A DNA stretch of 64,000 nt. Source: Clostridia bacterium. GTDB taxonomy: Bacteria; Bacillota; Clostridia; Lachnospirales; Cellulosilyticaceae. Positions 53,521 to 62,344 of this stretch are shown in pieces. The stretch spans positions 20,633 to 84,632 of the forward strand of contig JARBUI010000019.1 of NCBI GenBank assembly GCA_029239755.1. Reading direction: 5' to 3'. The position numbers were made by a program, and so were the translations under genes. A model generated the notes under the pieces. The model was not told the origin of the DNA. It did not search any database and saw only the letters and a list, made by a program, of their open reading frames with translations. Each line of letters begins with the position of its first letter. The stretch's first letter is position 1.

Positions 53521-54972
53521 TTATAAATCCAGCATCTTCCACGCCTTATTTTCTAAGTCATAATAACTAATTGTAAATACTTTGTCTCTCAAGTTAGCTA
53601 GAAGTGTTGTTTTATACTCTCCATTTTCAAAATTTATTTCTAGTATATTTTCATCTGCCTGATCATTGACGACAATTTCACCATTAAATGCTTCATAGGT
53701 ATTTCTAAAAGTCATCAGTTTAAATAATTTATCTACTACAGATCTCTTAACTTCCTGCTCGATTTCCGCAAGCAAATAGTAATGTCTATTAATATCTCTG
53801 CCATTCTTCGTTTTTTCTAATAGTTCAATATCATTTCTGCCTGCTAACAAACCCACATAATAGACCTGTGGAATCCCTGGGGTAAAGAATTGAATTGCTC
53901 TTGCTAAGAGATAAGCTGCATCATTATCTCCTAGTGCTGAATAATAAGTACAGTTGATTTGATAAATATCAAGATTGTTATAAGCTGTGGAGCTGTACTT
54001 TTTCTTTATATTAGCTCCTTGTGCATATAAATTGGCTCTCGTTTGTTCCATTTCTTCATCTGTCATCAAATCTTTTACATCTACCACTCCTATCCCGTCA
54101 TGTGTATCTAACGTGGTAAATTGTTTTCTTGGACATATTTTGAGCCACTTAATAAGCCTTTTATTCGTTCCGCTATATAATGCATGAAGAACAAGCATAG
54201 GTAATGCAAAGTCATATACATAGTAATCCTTATCCGCTATTTTCATCTGAATAGTATAATGTTCATGAATTTCCGGCAAAATAGCAACGCCATATTCTTT
54301 TACTATATCACTGCAATAAGTAAGTATCTCCCAAGTATCCGGTTCTACGAAAAAGCAATCCGTTCCTTCTTTTTTAGTTGCATAGGCAAAGGCGTCCAAT
54401 CTAATAATAGAAGCTCCTTTTTCACATAGAAATTTTAGATTTTCCTTTATAAATTCTAATGTTACTTGCTTTCTAACATCCAGATCTATTTGTTCTTCGT
54501 CAAAAGTGCACCATATTTTTTCAGTGCTGCCATCTTTAAATTCTATATCTATGTAAGGCGCTCTGGGTTTTCTTTTGTAAATCTTATCAACCTGTTCTTG
54601 GCTCGGATAGCCATTTGTCCAAAAGTCACTATATTTAATAAAAAGATCCTTATACTCAGATGTATCTTTCTTTTCTATAAAGTCTTTAAAAAAATGAGAC
54701 GATCTAGAAATGTGATTAATCATAAAATCAAACATAGTATAGTATTCTTTGCTGATAGACTCAATATCTTCCCATTTACCAAAAGGCCTGTCTACTTCCT
54801 GATAGGTCATAGGAGCAAAGCCTCTATCTGCAGATGAAGGAAAAAATGGCAATATATGCACCCCTCCTACGACTTTATTCAGATAATTATCCAGCACATA
54901 TTTCAAATCTTTCAAGTCTTTCCCTATGCTGTCTGCATAAGTAATTAGCATTATTTTATTTTGTATGTTCAT
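53521..54972 (-). CDS. Sucrose phosphorylase (GH13)
   Basis: A 483-residue GH13 subfamily 18 enzyme. It begins LITYADSIGKDLKDLKYVLDNYLNKVVGGVHILPFFPSSADRGFAPMTY, and carries IIRLDAFAYATKKEGTDCFF with the nucleophile and LPEIHEHYTIQ with the acid/base. It splits sucrose with phosphate into glucose 1-phosphate and fructose, saving one ATP. I start at the ATG at 54972 following AAGGAG; a TTG two codons earlier is possible. It lies directly after the permease genes, as gtfA does in the Streptococcus msm operon. Confidence 0.94.
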   Translation of the reverse strand: MNIQNKIMLITYADSIGKDLKDLKYVLDNYLNKVVGGVHILPFFPSSADRGFAPMTYQEVDRPFGKWEDIESISKEYYTMFDFMINHISRSSHFFKDFIEKKDTSEYKDLFIKYSDFWTNGYPSQEQVDKIYKRKPRAPYIDIEFKDGSTEKIWCTFDEEQIDLDVRKQVTLEFIKENLKFLCEKGASIIRLDAFAYATKKEGTDCFFVEPDTWEILTYCSDIVKEYGVAILPEIHEHYTIQMKIADKDYYVYDFALPMLVLHALYSGTNKRLIKWLKICPRKQFTTLDTHDGIGVVDVKDLMTDEEMEQTRANLYAQGANIKKKYSSTAYNNLDIYQINCTYYSALGDNDAAYLLARAIQFFTPGIPQVYYVGLLAGRNDIELLEKTKNGRDINRHYYLLAEIEQEVKRSVVDKLFKLMTFRNTYEAFNGEIVVNDQADENILEINFENGEYKTTLLANLRDKVFTISYYDLENKAWKMLDL

Positions 54973-55002
54973 CTTCAATCTCCTTAATTAACTGTCATCT
55001 AT

Positions 55003-55833
55003 CTATTTAATAGCCCCTTGAACAACACCCTCTAAGATATATTTTTGAAGGAATAGATAAAGAATAAGAACTGGTGTAATCGTTAATACAAGACCTGCCA
55101 TCATAAGTCCTAAATCCACACTATATGTTCCATAGAAATAGAAGGTAGAGAGCGGCAGCGTCCTATCATTTGCTTCAACAAGTATTAAAGATGGCAGCAG
55201 GAAATCATTCCAAATCCACAACACATCTAATATTGTAATAGTCAGTGTAATGGGTCTTAATATCGGCCATATAATTTTTGTAAATACTTTAAGCTGACTT
55301 GCTCCATCTATTTGAGCAGCCTCTTCTAGTTCCAAAGGTATTCCTTTAATAAAACCATGATACATGAATACCGCTAAGGGAGCTCCAAATCCAATATACA
55401 TATAAATGAGTGTCCATTTATTTAGGACATTTAATTGTCCCCCATAAATACTTACAAGTGGTATCATAAGTGCCTGAAATGGTAAAATCATTGCTGCAAT
55501 CATTGCATAGAACATAAAGTTATTAACAGACCACTTCTTTCTGCAAAAAATGTATGCCGCCATAGACGCTGTTAAAATAATAAGTCCTACACTTAAAATG
55601 GTAATAAGAAGAGAATTTTCAAATGCACTTATATATTTCATTTTTTCAGCAGCTTCAATATAATTCTTGATATTTAAGTTTCCTAAAATTTGAAGTGGAT
55701 TAAGAATAATGTCTTTATTAGCTTTAAAAGAGTTTATGAGTACAAAAAGCATTGGACCTAAATAGAGTACAAATAGAATACCTAGAACGACTACTTTAAT
55801 GTGTCCCATTATTTTGTTTTTTCTGCCAAGCAT
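55003..55833 (-). CDS. Sugar ABC transporter permease, MalG-like
   Basis: A 276-residue inner-membrane permease with six helices. The EAA loop (ELEEAAQIDGASQLKVFTKIIWPILRPI) that contacts the ATPase is typical of carbohydrate-uptake permeases of the MalG/MsmG branch. It overlaps the upstream permease stop as TAATG. It works with the MalF-like partner and the solute-binding lipoprotein; the ATPase is not encoded here, so a shared MsmK-type subunit elsewhere is expected. Confidence 0.94.
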   Translation of the reverse strand: MLGRKNKIMGHIKVVVLGILFVLYLGPMLFVLINSFKANKDIILNPLQILGNLNIKNYIEAAEKMKYISAFENSLLITILSVGLIILTASMAAYIFCRKKWSVNNFMFYAMIAAMILPFQALMIPLVSIYGGQLNVLNKWTLIYMYIGFGAPLAVFMYHGFIKGIPLELEEAAQIDGASQLKVFTKIIWPILRPITLTITILDVLWIWNDFLLPSLILVEANDRTLPLSTFYFYGTYSVDLGLMMAGLVLTITPVLILYLFLQKYILEGVVQGAIK

Positions 55834-56717
55834 TATGCCTCTACCTCCTTCTTTTTACTTAAGTACACTTGTGTAATAGATATAATTGCTACAATAACAA
55901 ATAATATAACCGCCTGTGCCTGCCCAATACCATATGCTCTCTCGGTAAAGGCTTTTTTATAAACATACATAGAGATAAGTTCTGTTGTCTTAAACGGTCC
56001 CCCTTTAGTCAAAGCAAGATTAACATCATAAACCATAAATGTGCGCTGAAGTGTTAAAAATACTGATATTGTAAATGCCGGCATGATAAGCGGTATAGTA
56101 ATATTCTTTATCTTTGTCCACCCTGCTGCCCCGTCTATACTTGCTGCCTCCAAAACATCCTTTGGTATATTTAAAAATCCTGTTATGTAAATAATCATCA
56201 TATATCCCGAATATTGCCATACAGCTACTATTACGAGTGCCCAAAATGCTTGCTTCGGACTTGATAAAAAAGAAGACTGCAGTGCTGTCATCCCTATATT
56301 TTTTCCGAAGTAAGTTATTATATTATTAAAAACAAATTGCCATACATATCCTAATGCCACTCCCCCAATCAAGTTAGGTGTAAAAAAACCTGCTCTAAAA
56401 AAGCTCTGACCTTTCGTACCGCTTGTTAAAATAGCCGCAAGCGTAAAGGCTACTGCATTAGTTATTAAAACTGTAAAGATCACATATTTAAATGTTAATC
56501 CCAAAGATTGAATAAATGCAGCATCTTTAAATATTGTCCTATAGTTTTCAAAACCTACTATCATATAGTTTGCAGAGACACCATCCCAATTTGTAAAAGT
56601 CAAAAATAGTCCATATAAAAAGGGAATGATTACTACTGTAAAAAATGCTAATGTAACTGGTCCTGCAAACAACATATATGTTCTAAACTTACTAAAGAAA
56701 TTTTTTTCATCTTTCAT
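55833..56717 (-). CDS. Sugar ABC transporter permease, MalF-like
   Basis: A 294-residue permease with six helices and a short cytosolic N-terminus. The EAA motif is DVLEAASIDGAAGWTKIKNITIPLIMPAF. Its sequence SVFLTLQRTFMVYDVNLALTKGGPFKTTELISMYVYKKAFT is typical of CUT1 MsmF/UgpA permeases. It pairs with the MalG-like protein and follows the binding-protein gene by 127 bases. Confidence 0.94.
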   Translation of the reverse strand: MKDEKNFFSKFRTYMLFAGPVTLAFFTVVIIPFLYGLFLTFTNWDGVSANYMIVGFENYRTIFKDAAFIQSLGLTFKYVIFTVLITNAVAFTLAAILTSGTKGQSFFRAGFFTPNLIGGVALGYVWQFVFNNIITYFGKNIGMTALQSSFLSSPKQAFWALVIVAVWQYSGYMMIIYITGFLNIPKDVLEAASIDGAAGWTKIKNITIPLIMPAFTISVFLTLQRTFMVYDVNLALTKGGPFKTTELISMYVYKKAFTERAYGIGQAQAVILFVIVAIISITQVYLSKKKEVEA

Positions 56718-56844
56718 ACCACAACTTCCCTTCTATTTAGGATAGTATCAAACTATAACTTAGTCTTTTATATTTTTTTAATTATAAATTAGTACACACC
56801 TTTACTATTGTGTGTACTAATTTACACTCTAGCTGCTGCTTATA

Positions 56845-58206
56845 TTATTTATAATCACCTGATGTCCAGTATGTAGTAACATCATTAAATAACTCATCTC
56901 TTTTTGAGTAGTCTCCTAAATATTTCTGCATAGCAGCTCCTATATCTCCCCAATGTTTGTTTGACAGCATAACACCATTAGATGTTTTACCTTCTTTAAT
57001 ATAGGCCTGAATGGATTTACCCAGTGGATCATTAATTTCTAAAGAAATATTTGTAAATGCCGGTATAATAGAACATTCCTCAACAAGTCCTTTTTGACCA
57101 CTTGCTTCATAAACAATCCAGTTCAAAAATGTTTTTGCTGCTGCTTGCTGTTCTTCTGAATTGATACTTGCATCTACAACTAATGCTTTTGTAACTGCGG
57201 CCGGCATATGTGTATTGCCATAATCAGCTTCATTATTACTTACTGGTACCGGAATAAATCCAAATTCTGTATTGTCTCCAGCGAATTCTTTAATTTGAGG
57301 CCATGCCCAGTTACCCATAAACCAGAAGCCTGCTTTGCCTGATCCAATGATTTCAGGATTCGTTTCATATTTTGCTGAAAGTGGATCTGCTTTAGCAAAG
57401 TTGTATTTCTTCATTACATCAAAGGTATCTAGTAATCCGTTTACAACTGCATTATCTTTGATTTGAGTATTCCCACTAGCAAGGCCATTTAAAAATGTTT
57501 TAATATCAGCTGTACTATTTGCTTGGCCGCTATATGCAGTTGTAAAGAAGTGCGCACCCAAAGACCAATCTTCTGGTGCTATAATTACACCTTTTTTACC
57601 TTTTTCTTCAATCTTTTTAAATGCATCTTCAAGCTTAGCTGTGGTATTAATGGCAGCTGGGTCAACCCCTGCTTCATCTAAAACAGCTTTATTATAAATA
57701 AGTGACCAGCCTTCTACTGCAAATGGAAATGCTACTAATTTATCATTTACTTTAAATGCATCAAGTGATCCTGGCATTGCATCATTTACCCATTTTTCCC
57801 CTGATAAATCTCCTAATTTATCTTTAAATGCAGCTACATCTGCCGGATCTAACATCGCGATTGCTGGAGCATTATTAGATGCATAAAGAGTAGTTAACAT
57901 TTCTGTAGGAGACTGTCCTGCTCCACAAGGTATTATTTCTACTGTAATATTAGGATTTTCCCCTTTAAACGCTTTAGCCATATTTTCTAATTGTGCTTGT
58001 ATTTCACCTTTTGAATTTAAGAATGTAATTTCAACTGATTCATCAGCTGAAGCTTGGGCAGTGCTCTCTTTTGTCTGTTCTTTTTTAGCTTCTGTATTTT
58101 CTGCCTGTGTCTGGCCTACTGATTGTTCTTTTGAACATCCAACTCCCACACTTAATGCCACAGCTCCACATAGAAGCACCGAAAATGCTTTTTTAAATTT
58201 ATTCAT
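56845..58206 (-). CDS. Sugar ABC transporter solute-binding lipoprotein
   Basis: A 453-residue extracellular binding protein. The signal has a lipobox VGVGC with Cys24 as lipidation site, then a Glu/Lys/Ser-rich linker and a family-1 solute-binding domain: VEITFLNSKGEIQAQLENMAKAFKGENPNITVEII, WSLIYNKAVLDEAGVDPAAI and FWFMGNWAWPQI. It would bind sucrose or a related oligosaccharide at the cell surface. It is the first gene of the operon and starts 47 bases after the -10, with a strong AAGGGGGAT site. Confidence 0.94.
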   Translation of the reverse strand: MNKFKKAFSVLLCGAVALSVGVGCSKEQSVGQTQAENTEAKKEQTKESTAQASADESVEITFLNSKGEIQAQLENMAKAFKGENPNITVEIIPCGAGQSPTEMLTTLYASNNAPAIAMLDPADVAAFKDKLGDLSGEKWVNDAMPGSLDAFKVNDKLVAFPFAVEGWSLIYNKAVLDEAGVDPAAINTTAKLEDAFKKIEEKGKKGVIIAPEDWSLGAHFFTTAYSGQANSTADIKTFLNGLASGNTQIKDNAVVNGLLDTFDVMKKYNFAKADPLSAKYETNPEIIGSGKAGFWFMGNWAWPQIKEFAGDNTEFGFIPVPVSNNEADYGNTHMPAAVTKALVVDASINSEEQQAAAKTFLNWIVYEASGQKGLVEECSIIPAFTNISLEINDPLGKSIQAYIKEGKTSNGVMLSNKHWGDIGAAMQKYLGDYSKRDELFNDVTTYWTSGDYK

Positions 58207-58252
58207 TTTTTATATCCCCCTTATTAATGATTGTTTTATCCTTTACACTTAA

Positions 58253-58281
58253 ATAATATATTCCAATTGCAAAATTGTCAA
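58253..58281 (-). promoter_or_regulatory. Promoter of the sugar-uptake operon
   Basis: On the minus strand TTGACA (58276-58281) and TATTAT (58253-58258) are 17 bases apart. The -35 lies inside the first LacI-type operator. Confidence 0.85.
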
Positions 58282-58291
58282 CCGTTTTCAT
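58275..58291. promoter_or_regulatory. LacI-type operator 1, overlapping the -35
   Basis: TTGTCAACCGTTTTCAT. It shares ACCGTTTTCAT with operator 2, and its complement contains the promoter's -35, so a bound repressor would exclude RNA polymerase. Confidence 0.7.
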
Positions 58292-58415
58292 AATTATTTT
58301 TTATATATTTTTGTTTATTGTTTATACTCCAAGAGTTATTTTTATTGTTTTTATGTGATTTTATCTATTATCATAGAGCTTTTTATATTAATATCTATAA
58401 TTTAATAATTTATAC

Positions 58416-58432
58416 ATGTTAACCGTTTTCAT
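58416..58432. promoter_or_regulatory. LacI-type operator 2
   Basis: ATGTTAACCGTTTTCAT lies between the divergent genes. It matches operator 1 at most positions and has the near-palindromic centre CG of LacI-family sites. Confidence 0.6.
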
Positions 58433-58581
58433 ATATCTTTATTTTAATTTCTTTATATGTTATAATCATTTAATAAAAGTATTTATGGTACTCTAGCTGT
58501 AGCTTAAATTATTTGTTAAGTATCAGTACATGGAATAATATTATTTAGACTTTATTATTATTTTGAAAGCATAATTTATGA

Positions 58582-58598
58582 GTGTTATCGTTTTCAAA
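58582..58598. promoter_or_regulatory. LacI-type operator 3 (weaker)
   Basis: GTGTTATCGTTTTCAAA shares GTTA and CGTTTTCA with the other two sites; one arm is imperfect. It lies 155 bases before the regulator gene and may serve autoregulation. Confidence 0.45.
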
Positions 58599-58752
58599 CC
58601 TTCTTTTTTCTCATTAACAAATATTTATTTTCATTCAAGTCTTACTAACTAAAAAAGTATCCATAAAATTTTCAATCATGTTATACTTAAAAAAACATCA
58701 TATATTCAAGATAATTACGTAGTTTAAACTAAATGTTTTAAGGAGAATTAAA

Positions 58753-59742
58753 ATGCCCAGCATAAAAGATGTAGCAAAACATGCAGGTGTATCTATTACT
58801 ACTGTTTCAAGAGTTATGAATAACTTTCCAAGTATCAGTGAGTCTACGCGCAAAAAAGTATTTGATAGTATCAGGGTACTAGACTATCATCCTGACTATA
58901 TAGCAAGATCCTTATCTAAAAAGCAATCTTTAATTATAGGCGTAATTATTCCAGACTGCTCTCATGTATTTTTCTCTGAACTCATTAAACACATAGAGAT
59001 GACTGCCCAAAACAATGGGTATAAAATACTATTATGCAACTCTCTGGATGATAAAGAAAAAGAATTGTCCTATATTAATATGTTAAAGGAAAAGCGAGTA
59101 GATGGGATTATTATGGGAAGTCATCTCATTAATACAGAAGCGTATAAAAGTATAGATAAGCCTGTTATTACTTTTGACAGATGTATCGATGACAAAATAC
59201 CTTATATTGGATCTGATAACTTTACTGGCGGCGTACTTGCTACTAAACATCTTATTGATAAAGGCTGCAAAAGACTGCTGCATATATCTGGTTCACTAAA
59301 ACTTGCTAGTTTAGCAAACAAAAGATCAGATGGATTTAAACTTACATGCCTTGAGAATAATGTATCTTATCAAATCATTGAATACCAGCATGCTCATCTT
59401 ACTTTTGAATACTTCTATAGCTTTATTGAGCAAGAAGTCAGCAGATTTTTAGAAGATATTGATGGCGTATTTTGCAGCAATGACATTTTGGCGTATGCCT
59501 TGTATGTTTACTGCCTTAACCATAACATATCAGTTCCTGATAAAATGAAAATAATAGGCTATGACTATTCTCAATTTACCAGGATACTGCAAAATCCTAA
59601 AATTACTACTATTGCTCAGCCTATTCAAGTATTAGGCGAACTGCTTTGTACTAATATAATACACCTTATAGAGGATGACCCAGCTACAAAAATCTATAGT
59701 CAAATTGTAGCTGTTGAATTAATTGAAGGGACTACAACCTAA
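58753..59742 (+). CDS. LacI-family transcriptional regulator
   Basis: A 329-residue LacI/GalR regulator: the N-terminal helix-turn-helix SIKDVAKHAGVSITTVSRVMNN with hinge, then a periplasmic-binding-protein-like effector domain (LIIGVIIPDCSHVFFSELIKHI, VFCSNDILAYALYVYC). It is divergent from the sugar operon and three operator-like sites lie between them, so it most likely represses that operon until a sugar or sugar phosphate binds. AAGGAGA precedes the ATG. Confidence 0.93.
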   Translation: MPSIKDVAKHAGVSITTVSRVMNNFPSISESTRKKVFDSIRVLDYHPDYIARSLSKKQSLIIGVIIPDCSHVFFSELIKHIEMTAQNNGYKILLCNSLDDKEKELSYINMLKEKRVDGIIMGSHLINTEAYKSIDKPVITFDRCIDDKIPYIGSDNFTGGVLATKHLIDKGCKRLLHISGSLKLASLANKRSDGFKLTCLENNVSYQIIEYQHAHLTFEYFYSFIEQEVSRFLEDIDGVFCSNDILAYALYVYCLNHNISVPDKMKIIGYDYSQFTRILQNPKITTIAQPIQVLGELLCTNIIHLIEDDPATKIYSQIVAVELIEGTTT

Positions 59743-59747
59743 ATGTT

Positions 59748-59781
59748 AAAAGGCACACAGATTATTCTGCGTGCCTCTTTT
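59748..59781. terminator. Terminator between the LacI gene and the kinase gene
   Basis: Arms 59748-59760 and 59767-59781 form a GC-containing stem (GGCAC/GTGCC, CAG/CTG), with T residues after it on both strands. It ends the LacI gene and the convergent kinase gene. Confidence 0.75.
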
Positions 59782-59784
59782 ATA

Positions 59785-60348
59785 TCATGCTATAGTATTA
59801 AATATATGATTAATAGTTTGTTCTACTGTTGCTTCATCTCTATTTTCAACAACATGTATGCCTTCTAGTTTAGGGATACTGTTATCTTTTGTTTTAATAT
59901 ATTCCTCCCAGTTTTCAAGCTTCCACTTATCTCTGTCTGAGTTCCTGGCTTTCATTCTTTGATGAATAAGTTCTAAGTCACAATGTACCCAGATGGTTAT
60001 AAGTTCAGCTCCGCAGCCTAAAAGTTTCTTTTTCAGATCTTGTATATATTCCTTATCTCTAAATTCTTTGGTAAAAGGGGCATTGAGAATAACATTATCA
60101 TTAAATGCCAGTGCCTCAAAGGCTATATCAAGTATTGCTTGATATTCTGCATTCCTTATAAACTTATTGAAGAACTTTGAATCTCTGCTATAAGGTTCAT
60201 CTGCCGCAAAATAAGCAGCTTTTGATAAGGGTATAATAGTATCTTTATCAAGATATACAGGATTTTTTAGACGCCCTGCAATTTTTTTTGCAACATATGT
60301 CTTACCGCTTGCAGGCGGTGAGCCAATTAAAAACACTTTTTTGTTCAT
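59785..60348 (-). CDS. P-loop kinase, zeta-toxin/AAA-like
   Basis: A 187-residue protein with the P-loop LIGSPPASGKTYVAKKIA at the start, an acidic second site VYLDKDTIIPLSKAAYF, and a lid region RMKARNSDRDKWKLENWEEYIKTK. The architecture is that of small-molecule kinases such as gluconate or chloramphenicol kinases and zeta-toxin-like proteins. No antitoxin is adjacent, and the upstream gene overlaps it as ATGA, so a metabolic or modification role is as likely as toxicity. Confidence 0.8.
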   Translation of the reverse strand: MNKKVFLIGSPPASGKTYVAKKIAGRLKNPVYLDKDTIIPLSKAAYFAADEPYSRDSKFFNKFIRNAEYQAILDIAFEALAFNDNVILNAPFTKEFRDKEYIQDLKKKLLGCGAELITIWVHCDLELIHQRMKARNSDRDKWKLENWEEYIKTKDNSIPKLEGIHVVENRDEATVEQTINHIFNTIA

Positions 60349-60770
60349 TATTCATCCAGCTTTCTTACAATATAATGTCCATAATCTCCTTCGTAAAATA
60401 CATAATTTCTTGCTAAAGCATAAAAGGCGCTATTATATCCGTACTTGTTAACACAAGTATCATCTCTTTTAATGCCAAGTTTTTCGCATATATGTGCAAG
60501 CCTAGGAGTTGTAACAAAAGGTAATATAATATTAAATGCATTTTGTTTGCTTAAGCATTCTAATACCCTGGTAGTATACCCTAGATTTACATAGTCTTCA
60601 TCTACTGCTATTTCTCTTATCATAAGGGTGCCATCTTGCTCTTCTTCATATATTAAACGTAAATTATCATTAATAATGAGTCCTGTTAACTTAAGAAACG
60701 CTGAAGCATTAGTTGTTATTGGCTTTACTGAAAAGCCTGATTCTATTAGTAAATTCATCAAACCACTCAT
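60348..60770 (-). CDS. GNAT-like acetyltransferase-related protein
   Basis: A 140-residue protein with weak GNAT features: strands LTGLIINDNLRLIYEEEQDGTLMIREIAVDEDYVNLGYTTRVLECLSKQ suggest the acetyl-CoA-binding region, but the usual R/Q-x-x-G-x-G/A loop is replaced by VNLGYTTRVLE. It may be a degenerate member or another fold. AGGGGGA precedes the ATG by six bases. Its stop overlaps the start of the kinase gene as ATGA, so they are translationally coupled and probably act together. Confidence 0.6.
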   Translation of the reverse strand: MSGLMNLLIESGFSVKPITTNASAFLKLTGLIINDNLRLIYEEEQDGTLMIREIAVDEDYVNLGYTTRVLECLSKQNAFNIILPFVTTPRLAHICEKLGIKRDDTCVNKYGYNSAFYALARNYVFYEGDYGHYIVRKLDE

Positions 60771-60914
60771 TTATATTCCCCCTATATCATTCTAATTATG
60801 TTATATTACAATTGTTTTATCATTACTAAAAGCATATCACTTAGTAAATTAATCTGCAATGCATACTTTATTAAATTTAGTTTAAATTTTTATAACATTT
60901 CATATTTTTTATAA

Positions 60915-62147
60915 TTACTCGTCCAATAAGGTCAGCTGTTCATGAATTCTCGTATCATTACTCATTAATATCTGTCTTACATCTTTCAGACTTCTTTTAA
61001 GTATATTGTAATCTTTCTGACTAATCAACGCATCTTTTTTCGCTTCAAAGACATGTATGTATTTTTTGGCTGGCAGCACTCTAAAATGATATTGCCCATT
61101 TATTCGTGAAAGGTCAACCCAGGTTGGTATGTAAGTTACACTTTTAATACTTATATGATTTGTATCACAATTTTTTTCTAATTCTATATTAAATAGTGCA
61201 CTTGCATCTTGATATCTGTCTCTTTGCGCTGATATAAAGTTGCCCTGAGAATATAAAATAACTACTTCTTTCTCCTCATCATTCTTTTTTATCTTTCTTA
61301 TTTCAATAGGCTGTAATACATGAGGATGACTCCCTAAAATAATATCAGCTCCTTGACTTGCTATAAAGTTAACTATTTCTTTTTGTTTATTATTTGGTTC
61401 TCTTACATATTCATCCCCAAAATGGATACTTACACATATAAGTTCAGCTTCTAACTGTTTTGCTTTAGCGATGTCATTCATCATTTTATTTTTATTAATA
61501 AGGTTAACGCTGAATTCTTTTCCTTTATCAAAACTTATTCCGTTTGTTCCATAGGTATATGCAAGAAAGGCTATTTTAGTTCCATTTACTTCACTTATAA
61601 GCATTTCATTACTTTCTTTAGACGTAATAAAAGTTCCTGTATGAAGTATTTGTAGCTTATCCAGTACTTGTATTGTGCGTTTTATCCCATAAAATCGTCT
61701 GTCTAGACTATGATTGTTTGCTGTAGTCAGAATATCAAACCCAGTATCTTTAAGAGCAAGTGCAAGCTCATCAGGAGCATTAAAGCATGGATATCCTGTA
61801 TATTTTTTCTCTTTACCAGCAAGTGTAAGTTCCAGGTTACCTATTGCTAAATCTGCATTTTGAATGTAGTTTTTAATAGGTTCAAACATATAGTGATAGT
61901 CATATGTTTTTGTCTTAGCATGATAACCGGATATTATTTCCTCTTCATGCATCATTATATCTCCGACAGACACTAGATTAATTTGTGTTACATTTTCTTT
62001 GTTCTCTTCCTCAGGTGCGTCTATATTTACCTCTTGAAGCTCTTCTTCCAATTGCAATAATTTTGTTTCCTGGGGATATACATTATATGCACTTAATAAA
62101 AACATTAGCCCTATGATTCCTCTTATTGCACTCTTCTTAATACCCAT
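60915..62147 (-). CDS. CapA-family metallophosphatase-like protein
   Basis: A 410-residue protein with an N-terminal hydrophobic segment (about 8-24, signal peptide or anchor), an acidic linker and a CapA/PgsA domain: NLVSVGDIMMHEEEI, NADLAIGNLELTLAGKEKKYTGYPCFNAPDELALALKDTGFDILTTANNHSLDR, VSIHFGDEYVREPNNKQKEIVNFIASQGADIILGSHPHVLQPIE. Metal-ligand-like Asp, Asn and His motifs are complete. Bacillus relatives take part in polyglutamate capsule formation, but no other capsule genes are near and many CapA-like proteins have other, unknown, roles. Confidence 0.9.
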   Translation of the reverse strand: MGIKKSAIRGIIGLMFLLSAYNVYPQETKLLQLEEELQEVNIDAPEEENKENVTQINLVSVGDIMMHEEEIISGYHAKTKTYDYHYMFEPIKNYIQNADLAIGNLELTLAGKEKKYTGYPCFNAPDELALALKDTGFDILTTANNHSLDRRFYGIKRTIQVLDKLQILHTGTFITSKESNEMLISEVNGTKIAFLAYTYGTNGISFDKGKEFSVNLINKNKMMNDIAKAKQLEAELICVSIHFGDEYVREPNNKQKEIVNFIASQGADIILGSHPHVLQPIEIRKIKKNDEEKEVVILYSQGNFISAQRDRYQDASALFNIELEKNCDTNHISIKSVTYIPTWVDLSRINGQYHFRVLPAKKYIHVFEAKKDALISQKDYNILKRSLKDVRQILMSNDTRIHEQLTLLDE

Positions 62148-62176
62148 GTCTTTATTGCCTCCAAATTCTCTAGTAT

Positions 62177-62217
62177 AAAAGAAAGATTCCTAATATTTTA
62201 CTAGGAATCTTTCTTTT
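62177..62217. terminator. Terminator upstream of capA, for the CDF transporter gene
   Basis: Perfect 16-bp arms 62177-62192 and 62202-62217 with A4/T4 ends. It lies between the CDF gene (minus, ending at 62345) and capA (minus, starting at 62147). Confidence 0.85.
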
Positions 62218-62344
62218 GGCTCATTGTTTCCTTCTAACTGAATAAGTCCTATTACCTATCTTTAAAAACTTAGTTTAATTATTAAAACTGCGTTTTTCAT
62301 TATATCATAGTTTAAAATTTCAGTCAATTCTATAACTTATAAGC

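Noticed and set aside
59785..60770. Toxin-antitoxin system of the epsilon/zeta type
   Set aside because: The partner is larger than an epsilon antitoxin and looks acetyltransferase-like; evidence is insufficient.
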